A DNA stretch of 6,801 bases, from positions 1 through 6,801 of the forward strand of contig JAUWYD010000058.1 in NCBI GenBank assembly GCA_030616025.1. Direction: 5' to 3'. The DNA is from Chloroflexota bacterium (lineage in GTDB: Bacteria > Chloroflexota > Anaerolineae > UBA7937 > B3-Chlor). The number at the start of each line of letters is the position of its first letter. Position 1 is the first letter of the stretch. Both the position numbers and the translations under genes were made by a program. Below the pieces are notes generated by a model. That model was not told the DNA's origin. It did not search any database and saw only the letters and a list, made by a program, of their open reading frames with translations. Below, piece by piece: positions 1 through 5,920 of this stretch.

Positions 1-604
1 TCTTCCAATCCACAATCATCACGCTGTCGTCCGGCCCACGGACTATGACGTCAGGGCTGACCCACACCTTGCACCCTGATAGTGTCATGCTCCGGAGCTT
101 CTCGAATTCCATGATGCTCTCTGGTCCGAGCTCAAGAATCGTCGAATACGTACGCGTTCTCAACAAGCTCTCCACGCAGCGTTCCATGATCGCGACCGTC
201 TCCGAGAGGGACTCGTCACTAATGGGAAGGCTGTAGTAATGCTCCTGCAGGCCGCACCTTCGATTAGGACGAGAGCGGTAACGCCCACTGGTAGAATCGT
301 TCAAATCGCGCCGAACTCGCTCCCGCACTGCTCTTGTAGCTTGATCTGCGGATAACGGCCTCCTCTCGCTGATCCCTGCGATGACTTCTTTCACCACGTC
401 GTGCACCAGCCCTCCCCTCCACGTGGAGATGCTTTGCAGGTTCTTCATGATGTACAGTTCCCTGACGTCGGCGGGGGCATCCCGTCGCCAGCCGTTCCAG
501 GAGCCGTAATAGTGGTAGTAATAGGCGCGCAGACATGTGGCGAACAGAGCATCTCTGGACTTCGACCACGAGAACTCATTCTGCAACTCAGATCGCCACT
601 GCAT
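1..604 (-). CDS. PD-(D/E)XK nuclease family protein, Cas4/RecB-like (partial, C-terminus beyond left edge)
   Basis: The minus frame is open from an ATG at 604 to the window edge: 201 codons with no stop, ending in VDWK. The N-terminus has FSWSKSRD (11-18), then C24-L-R-A-YYYHYYGSW, an aromatic segment I associate with PD-(D/E)XK nucleases related to Cas4 and RecB/AddB. H68 in RGGLVHDVV fits the motif I histidine, D185 in SPDVIV the metal-binding aspartate, and D199-W-K201 the (D/E)xK motif. C24 lies where Cas4/Dna2-like enzymes place the first iron-sulfur cysteine; the three C-terminal partners would be off the window, so a cluster is unproven. The family cuts DNA with a divalent metal. An in-frame TGA at 620-622 leaves ATG 604 as the natural start; its ribosome site (GAGAAG, 11 bases away) is weak. 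The gene follows dinG by 65 bases on the same strand and may be co-transcribed. Fold fairly sure, biological role unknown. Confidence 0.8.
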   Translation of the reverse strand, partial: MQWRSELQNEFSWSKSRDALFATCLRAYYYHYYGSWNGWRRDAPADVRELYIMKNLQSISTWRGGLVHDVVKEVIAGISERRPLSADQATRAVRERVRRDLNDSTSGRYRSRPNRRCGLQEHYYSLPISDESLSETVAIMERCVESLLRTRTYSTILELGPESIMEFEKLRSMTLSGCKVWVSPDVIVRGPDDSVMIVDWK

Positions 605-669
605 CAGTAGTCTTTCTTCTCAGAAGGTCCAAGCTGTTACCGGAAGGAAAGTGCATGATCCGTGCGGCT

Positions 670-3519
670 TCAGCAGCCCAGGCCAGGTTCGTGGATGACC
701 TCCCCCGCGATCCACTCGGCGGCCAGCCAAGGCAGGTCGTCTATCGCGCCCTGACGGACGGTGCATTGCGGTATCGCTTCCAGGAATGCGGGGCCGTAGG
801 ACTTGGTCAGGACCCGCTTGTCAAGGAGCACAACCACCCCGCGGTCCGTCTTGCTTCGTATTAGGCGACCAAACCCCTGACGGAAACGCAACACGGCCTG
901 AGGTACGGCAAACTCATTGAACGGATCATCAAAGGTCTCGCTCCTGGCTGCAAAGATGGGGTCATCGGGCACTGGAAATGGCAGGCGGGCGATAACCAGG
1001 CAACTCAACGCCTCTCCCACAACGTCTATCCCCTCCCAGTAGCTGCGGGTGCCCAAGATCACTGTCTCAGGGTTTGTCTTGAGTTGATTGAGCAGGTTAT
1101 GACGCGAACCATCTATCCCCTGGCCCAGTGCGGCTATCCCCTCATCACCCAGGGGGCGACTGATGGCTCTGTAAGTGGCCCGCAACTGGCTGTGGGAGGT
1201 GAACAGGACTATCGTCCGCCCCCTAATGGCTCGACCAAGATCAGCTAAGGCCTTCTCCACGGACCTCTGATAGTAGGATTGCCCAGGTTCGGGAACATCG
1301 GTGGGAATGTAGAGCAACGTGGAGTTCACATAGTCGAAGGGAGAACCAATGGTCATCTCCTCCGCTACCCAGAGGTTGAGCTGTTCTTTGAGGTAGGCAA
1401 AATCCCACCCGATGCTGAGGGTTGCGGAAGTGAGGATGAGGCACTCCTTGTCGGTGTAAAGCCGGTTCTCCAACTCCTGGCCTACGTGCAGTGGGGCCGC
1501 ATGAAGGGTGATGGTTTCGTCGCTGGCGCTGACGGAGGCCCAGTAGATACCGTCAGTGACGGGCTGGGCGACTATGGCCTCCATCTCCTCACCCAACTGT
1601 CTGACCTGCCGCAATTTGCCACCCAGTTCCTGCATCAGGTCCTCATATTCCCGTATGCGGGCGTCCTCCAGGCCCGCCAATCCCTTGTACAGGTACTCGA
1701 GGCGATCTCCTATCCCCCGCAACCCGTTGGAAAGGTCTTCCCATGCTATCTCCACGTCGGACCACGCTGGCTGAACCCTCAAGCCGCTGGTCAGGCGGAT
1801 TCGCTGATCATACTGGCTGCCTGGTCGCTGATACTCATCCAGAAAGAGAGTCAGGGTGGTGAAGAAGTTGTACACCCTCTTGCGAGTCCTATCCACTTCC
1901 TGGATCGCCTCCGCCAGGTATCCTTCAAGCTCTGCCTGGATCTGCGCGGGGATAGTGCTGCCACGCAGGTGGGTGGGCAACTGGTGAAGGAGGCCGTGTT
2001 CTCCCCTCCCTGTGCTCTGTATCAGTCCGCTTAGCAGGCCCAAGATCCGACCTTGATTGACCCGAAAGCTCAACTGATTTGTCGCCACGTCTCCCAGGTG
2101 ATGAGCCTCATCAATGATCAGATGCCGGTAGCGGGGCAGAATGCGATTCTCGGTAAGCATGTCGGAGAGGAGGAGAGAGTGATTGACCACGATGAGATGG
2201 GCTTCCGCTGCCCGCTGACGCGCACGGTAGAAGAAGCAACTACCAATGTGAGAACAGAGCTCAGGGTTACAGGACTCATCCTCGGCAGAGAGCCTGGCCC
2301 AGATGACGCTCTCTGCACCCATGAGGTTCAGTTCAGCCCTGTCGCCGGTGGTTGTGCCTGGCAGCCAGACGAGTATCTTGGCCAGTACTCTGATCTCGTC
2401 GACCGTCAGATCGGGCTGACGGCGAAGGGAAGCCAGACGGCGAAGGCATAGATAGTTGCCCCGGCCCTTCAGGAGGGCAGCTTTGAATTCCAGGGGGAGG
2501 AGGCTTTGCAGGTCGGGTATATCCTTGAGAAAGAGTTGATCTTGGAGGTTTATGGTGTTGGTGGAGATAACCACGTGTAGGCCGTTGCTCGCAGCCCAGT
2601 ATGCGGCCGGCAGCAGATAAGCCAGGGATTTGCCCGTCCCCGTGCCCGCTTCCACCAGGAGGTATTGGCCCTCGTTGAAAGCCTCACTCACTCGCTGTAG
2701 CATCTCTACCTGTTGGGGGCGATGCTCGTATCCCACGAACCGTTGAGCCACAAGGCCGCCTTCGTCAAACATGGCACTGAGCGATGCAATGTCCAGGGGC
2801 TCTATCTCCAGCGAGGGCTCTAGCGGTTTCCTCCCGCGCGCGTCAGCGAAAATGGGCCCTGGCAACTCGTCCGTCAAGACACCTTTGGCTGCCAGTTGCT
2901 CGCGAATGGTGCCGGTGAAGGCGGTGCGAGCTTTCTGGCTCTCCAGATCCAGGAATAGCTGGCGCAGAGGCCAATCACTCCTTCTTGCCAGCTTATTGAT
3001 CTCCTGGATGGTCTTGATGTCCAACTGGGAAGCCCGTTCCAGGAGGGCCAGGAAGAGCCCTCTGCTGGTCTCAGCGTCTGCGAGGGCGCGGTGTGATCCG
3101 CCAGAGGGCACGCCCAACTGCTCGGCCAGCTTTGCCAAGCTGTAGCGAGAGGCGTGGGGCACCAGGATGCTGGCCAGTTCAAAGGTGTCTATGCTCTGGT
3201 TTGGGAGGAGTAGGCCCCGTCTGCGCAGAAAGCCAAGGTCGAACCCGATACTGTGGCCCACCAGGGGATAGTCCTTGATGAAACTGGCCACGCGTCCCAT
3301 TACGGTGGATACCGAAGGGGCTGCGTCGACCTCCTCTTGTTGGATGCCGGTCAGCCGGGTTATCCTGTAGGGGATGGGGCGCTCCGGTGTGACCAGGCTG
3401 GACCAGGCTTCGAGGACCTCATCACCACGGAACTTTACCGCCCCCACCTCGATGATGGCGTCTCGTTCGGGGTCCAAGCCGGTGGTTTCCAGATCCAAAG
3501 ACACATATATACGAGCCAC
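670..3519 (-). CDS. dinG: DinG-family ATP-dependent helicase with N-terminal DEDDh 3'-5' exonuclease domain
   Basis: 949 residues from a GTG start. Residues 1-160 are a DnaQ-like exonuclease with all DEDDh residues: D9 and E11 (LDLETTG), D94 (GHSIGFD), H143 and D148 (SHRALAD). Residues about 260-940 form an XPD/Rad3-type superfamily 2 helicase: Walker A EAGTGTGKS (K297), DEAH box 470-473, LTSAT (696-700), WEGID (828-832) and motif VI QGFGRLIRS (881-889). C358, C417, C422 and C428 between Walker A and DEAH match the four iron-sulfur ligands of the XPD/DinG family. The family unwinds DNA 5' to 3' with ATP and clears R-loops and other replication-blocking structures; the exonuclease would trim 3' ends. 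Length fits bacterial exonuclease-DinG fusions. The start was chosen because the exonuclease begins at once (ARIYVSLDLETTG); no Shine-Dalgarno precedes it. A nuclease gene follows 65 bases downstream. Family assignment is secure; the cellular role is inferred. Confidence 0.95.
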   Translation of the reverse strand: MARIYVSLDLETTGLDPERDAIIEVGAVKFRGDEVLEAWSSLVTPERPIPYRITRLTGIQQEEVDAAPSVSTVMGRVASFIKDYPLVGHSIGFDLGFLRRRGLLLPNQSIDTFELASILVPHASRYSLAKLAEQLGVPSGGSHRALADAETSRGLFLALLERASQLDIKTIQEINKLARRSDWPLRQLFLDLESQKARTAFTGTIREQLAAKGVLTDELPGPIFADARGRKPLEPSLEIEPLDIASLSAMFDEGGLVAQRFVGYEHRPQQVEMLQRVSEAFNEGQYLLVEAGTGTGKSLAYLLPAAYWAASNGLHVVISTNTINLQDQLFLKDIPDLQSLLPLEFKAALLKGRGNYLCLRRLASLRRQPDLTVDEIRVLAKILVWLPGTTTGDRAELNLMGAESVIWARLSAEDESCNPELCSHIGSCFFYRARQRAAEAHLIVVNHSLLLSDMLTENRILPRYRHLIIDEAHHLGDVATNQLSFRVNQGRILGLLSGLIQSTGRGEHGLLHQLPTHLRGSTIPAQIQAELEGYLAEAIQEVDRTRKRVYNFFTTLTLFLDEYQRPGSQYDQRIRLTSGLRVQPAWSDVEIAWEDLSNGLRGIGDRLEYLYKGLAGLEDARIREYEDLMQELGGKLRQVRQLGEEMEAIVAQPVTDGIYWASVSASDETITLHAAPLHVGQELENRLYTDKECLILTSATLSIGWDFAYLKEQLNLWVAEEMTIGSPFDYVNSTLLYIPTDVPEPGQSYYQRSVEKALADLGRAIRGRTIVLFTSHSQLRATYRAISRPLGDEGIAALGQGIDGSRHNLLNQLKTNPETVILGTRSYWEGIDVVGEALSCLVIARLPFPVPDDPIFAARSETFDDPFNEFAVPQAVLRFRQGFGRLIRSKTDRGVVVLLDKRVLTKSYGPAFLEAIPQCTVRQGAIDDLPWLAAEWIAGEVIHEPGLGC

Positions 3520-3526
3520 GGCTGGG

Positions 3527-3556
3527 ATTATACTACAAACGCGCGTGCTCTGAAAA
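3527..3556 (-). promoter_or_regulatory. Sigma70-like promoter for dinG, probably giving a leaderless mRNA
   Basis: On the minus strand a perfect TATAAT (3532-3527) is preceded, after 18 bases, by TTTTCA (3556-3551), four of six matches to TTGACA. Only seven bases separate the -10 box from the GTG of dinG, so transcription would begin at or next to the start codon. The absence of a Shine-Dalgarno sequence agrees with a leaderless transcript. The -10 box is convincing, the -35 only moderate. Confidence 0.65.
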
Positions 3557-3599
3557 CCGTGGGGCCATGTACAGGGAGAACGAGCTTCGGGGTGACGGC

Positions 3600-3654
3600 G
3601 TTCGTAGCTTCAGCGCATGCGTAGGGGAAGGTTTCAAACCTGCCCCTACGAACG
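3600..3654. repeat. Palindromic hairpin element with a second, nested pair of arms
   Basis: The core is a 31-base palindrome (3620-3650): CGTAGGGG (3620-3627) pairs with CCCCTACG (3643-3650), and AGGTTT (3629-3634) pairs with AAACCT (3636-3641) around one base, with a single mismatched pair (3628 with 3642). An outer copy GTTCGTAG (3600-3607) is the exact complement of CTACGAAC (3647-3654), so the right arm could pair with either left arm. There is no T tract on either side, so this is not an ordinary intrinsic terminator. Its form resembles dispersed REP/MITE-type palindromes of bacterial intergenic regions. On the minus strand the right arm provides the TAG stop of the methyltransferase. 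Only one copy lies in the window, so dispersion is not shown here. Confidence 0.75.
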
Positions 3655-4446
3655 GGATTTGGCCGTAACGAGCGTGTAGCCCACCACGCCGCTCTCGATG
3701 AGGTCGGCCGCACGGCGGGCCAGGCGCTTGCCCTCGCTGAGGTCGAGATCGCCCAGGTCCAGTTTGCCCAGCCCGACGGCCAACTCCACGCCCAGGAGCT
3801 TGCGTCGCACATTGTTTACCAACTCTACCAGGGCCTTCGTGTGACCCTCCACTGTGAAATCTACGAACCCCGCCCCTCTCAAGATCGCTACATACTCCTC
3901 GGCTGTGGCGGCCCCGGCCACGCAAGCCACCCAGCTCAGCAGAGTCTGTAGGTCTTCGGGCAGAGTGCCGCTCACAGTGATGTCGGCGAGACCGAGCCTG
4001 CCGCCAGGGCGAAGCACGCGGGCCATCTCGGCGGCGGCGGTTGACTTATCGGGGAAGGTGCAGAAGCTGCACTCGGAGATGACGGCGTCGAAGGTAGCAT
4101 CGTCGAAGGGCAGCAGTTCCGCGTCTCCTTGGCGAAAGGTGGGCAGAGGAGCGAGTCCTCTGCCCGCGGCGAGGGCCTGTGCGGCGACGACGTTCTCAGC
4201 TCCATAGTCGAGGCCGGTGACGTGGCAACCAAAGCGCTCTGCCAGGTGCATGGCCGGGGCGCCCCGGCCGCAGGCCACGTCCAGGACGCGGTCGTCCGGA
4301 CCGAGCCCCATGACCCTCCCCAGGTGTTCCGTGAGGGCCAATTCCCCCGGATGTAGGACGTCTCCCAAGAGCATTCGCACGACATCGCTCTCGTAAAACG
4401 TCGCGCAGCAGAGTTTGATTTCGCGATCTCCTACCTTGTCTATCAT
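3646..4446 (-). CDS. Class I SAM-dependent methyltransferase, ArsM/UbiE-like
   Basis: 266 residues with a Rossmann methyltransferase core: motif I VLDVACGRG (54-62), acidic D80 in VTGLDYG, motif II region FDAVISECSFCTFPD (119-133) and LRPGGRLGLADI (146-157). C126 in ISEC and C175 in ACVAGAATAEEY fall in the same contexts as two of the three As(III)-binding cysteines of arsenite methyltransferase ArsM; the third, following motif I in ArsM, is absent. The N-terminus carries a vicinal pair C13-C14 (KLCCATFYESD) that might bind metal or thiol; I infer this. The ATG overlaps the radical SAM stop as ATGA, and AAGGA lies nine bases upstream, so translation is probably coupled. The protein would methylate a small molecule, perhaps the radical SAM product or a metalloid thiolate. 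The stop codon lies within a palindromic repeat. The general class is sure; arsenic specificity is only a possibility. Confidence 0.88.
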   Translation of the reverse strand: MIDKVGDREIKLCCATFYESDVVRMLLGDVLHPGELALTEHLGRVMGLGPDDRVLDVACGRGAPAMHLAERFGCHVTGLDYGAENVVAAQALAAGRGLAPLPTFRQGDAELLPFDDATFDAVISECSFCTFPDKSTAAAEMARVLRPGGRLGLADITVSGTLPEDLQTLLSWVACVAGAATAEEYVAILRGAGFVDFTVEGHTKALVELVNNVRRKLLGVELAVGLGKLDLGDLDLSEGKRLARRAADLIESGVVGYTLVTAKSRS

Positions 4447-5900
4447 GCCAACGTTTCCTTGAGTTCGCGGTGTGCAGGTTTTGTCTTACTGAGCGTCTCG
4501 CGCACTTGCTCGCGGTAGCCCAGGTTGTTGTAGGCACAGAAGGGCACGGCCCGGCCGTCAGGCAAGAGTTGGTGGACGCAGCACTTCATCAGCCGCTTTT
4601 GGTCAAGAGTATGCTTATCCATGAAGCCGTGGACCTGAATGGCAAAGAAGTGCTCTTTCAGATGCTCGGGGTCGAGGCTCATCGCCGTCTCGATACCGCA
4701 GGTGACGCACACCAGGTTGTCGGTGGTCTTGTCGCTGCCCATCACCGCTGCCATGCTCCACAGCGACTCCACCACCGGCTCGATCTCGGCCGACAGGTCC
4801 GGGAGAGTGCGGTTGGAGATGAAGTCGAGGTAGTCGTCCACGTTCAGTATGCGCGGGATGGGGATGACCTCGTCGCCGTCCAGGAAGGCATAGGTGCACG
4901 CCGAGCACGTGGGGTGGGGGCAAGGGACAGGGAAGAAATCACTGACCTGAAAAAGACCTTCGGTTTGAGTTTCCAGGGCGTGGAGCACGTCGGGCACAGT
5001 AATGCGATTTAATGGGTCGCGGTGGTTCAAGCATCGTCCGGCGAAAGTCACAGGTTGGTAATTGACGCCTACCACAGCAGGGTGCTTCAGCCCGAAGCGG
5101 AGGATGTCGCCGATCTCGTCCTCGTTGACCCCGCGAACGACGGTGGGGACCAACATCGTGTGAAGGCCCGCCTCGGCCAGGTGCTCCAGGGCTTTCTCTT
5201 TCACTACCCGTAGGTCACGACCGCGAAGTCTCTCATGGGTTGAAGCTCTCAGGCCGTCGAACTGCAGGTAGATTGTGGGCTCGTAATGCGCAAGTCGGCG
5301 AACGAACTCGGCGTCCTGGGCCAGCCGAAGGCCGTTGGTATTGAGCATCACGTGGCGAATGTCGCGCGCTTTGGCAGCCGCCAGGATGTCGAAGACTTGG
5401 GGATGGACGGTTGGCTCACCACCACTGATCTGGACTACCTCCGGCTGGCCTTCGGTCTCCAAGAACCGGTCGAGGATCGCTTCCACCTGGGCCAGGGTTA
5501 GATCGTAGCCCGCGTCTAGGCCGCCTGCACCCGAATCGGCGAAGCAGGTCGGACACTCCAAGTTGCAGCGGCTGGTGATCTCTATCACGCCGACGCAGGT
5601 GTGTTGCTGGTGCTGGGGACACAATCCACAGTCGAAGGGGCAGCCTTGTTCGACGCTCATCGCGAAGGCGTGAGGTACCGCCCCGGGTTTGTCATACTTC
5701 AGCGAGTTGAGGTACCAGTCGGCGTCGGAGGAGATCAATGCCTCGTGCCAGCCGTGGAGGGAGCAGCGCTTCCGCATAGTGACATTCCCGTCGCGGATGA
5801 GCACCTGGGCGTCTACAACCCGACCACACTCTGGGCAGAGACCGCGAGTGATCTCGTGCAAGACGCAGTCACGATCCCCTTGCTTGGCAGGTGTAGCCAA
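4443..5900 (-). CDS. Radical SAM enzyme of the Tes/MJ0619-like, multi-cluster type
   Basis: 485 residues from a TTG start. The radical SAM site is C112-x3-C116-x2-C119 (TSRCNLECPTCF), followed by SGGEPT (159-164) for SAM binding. Other cysteines form groups: C12, C22, C25 and C46 (CPEC, then CSLHG), a likely mononuclear iron or zinc site; C87, C91, C94 and C102 (CPFDCGLCP...HTC), a likely extra 4Fe-4S site just before the radical core; and C327, C332, C335, C398, C401, C440, C441 and C455 in the C-terminal part (CVTCG, KCCVH, VPFCAYN). This layout, with the GLCPxHxxxTC motif, matches archaeal tetraether lipid synthase Tes (MJ0619), first described as a pterin methylase, and its many uncharacterised bacterial homologues. 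The open frame extends to 6095, but that part overlaps the upstream gene. The substrate is unknown: C-C coupling or methylation of a lipid are options, not conclusions. Confidence 0.85.
   Translation of the reverse strand: MATPAKQGDRDCVLHEITRGLCPECGRVVDAQVLIRDGNVTMRKRCSLHGWHEALISSDADWYLNSLKYDKPGAVPHAFAMSVEQGCPFDCGLCPQHQQHTCVGVIEITSRCNLECPTCFADSGAGGLDAGYDLTLAQVEAILDRFLETEGQPEVVQISGGEPTVHPQVFDILAAAKARDIRHVMLNTNGLRLAQDAEFVRRLAHYEPTIYLQFDGLRASTHERLRGRDLRVVKEKALEHLAEAGLHTMLVPTVVRGVNEDEIGDILRFGLKHPAVVGVNYQPVTFAGRCLNHRDPLNRITVPDVLHALETQTEGLFQVSDFFPVPCPHPTCSACTYAFLDGDEVIPIPRILNVDDYLDFISNRTLPDLSAEIEPVVESLWSMAAVMGSDKTTDNLVCVTCGIETAMSLDPEHLKEHFFAIQVHGFMDKHTLDQKRLMKCCVHQLLPDGRAVPFCAYNNLGYREQVRETLSKTKPAHRELKETLA
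4456..4460 (-). promoter_or_regulatory. Ribosome binding site of the methyltransferase gene
   Basis: AAGGA on the minus strand lies nine bases before the ATG at 4446, inside the last codons of the radical SAM gene. It supports ATG 4446 and re-initiation at the ATGA overlap. Confidence 0.6.
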
Positions 5901-5908
5901 TGCCGTCG

Positions 5909-5919
5909 TCCTTCTCCTT
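5909..5919 (-). promoter_or_regulatory. Ribosome binding site that fixes the TTG start of the radical SAM gene
   Basis: Directly after the upstream stop codon the minus strand reads AAGGAGAAGGA, ending eight bases before TTG at 5900. No ATG or GTG is in frame between the upstream stop and this TTG, and the encoded MATPAKQGDRDC leads straight into the cysteine-rich domain. This decides the start against the far upstream codon at 6095. Confidence 0.75.
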
Positions 5920-5920
5920 C

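Noticed and set aside
46..53. TGACGTCA palindrome as an operator site
   Set aside because: It lies within coding sequence and eight-base palindromes are expected by chance.
264..569. Minus-strand open frame of 101 codons at the left end
   Set aside because: It is arginine- and histidine-rich and out of frame with the nuclease, whose conserved motifs run through the same bases.
605..669. Promoter for the nuclease gene (TTGGAC with a TACTGA-like -10)
   Set aside because: The -10 match is poor and overlaps the ATG; co-transcription from dinG is simpler.
1279..2034. Long plus-strand open frame of 251 codons
   Set aside because: It lies wholly inside the dinG helicase domain, whose motifs are unmistakable, and its translation shows no domain I recognise.
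3620..3650. Rho-independent terminator
   Set aside because: The stem is strong but neither side is followed by a run of T.
3528..3925. Two minus-strand frames spanning the methyltransferase end and the palindrome
   Set aside because: They are shadows of the methyltransferase in other frames and run through the intergenic palindrome and promoter.
4443..5900. Arsenosugar enzyme ArsS as partner of the ArsM-like gene
   Set aside because: The protein is much longer than I expect for ArsS and has several extra cysteine groups matching the Tes-like layout.
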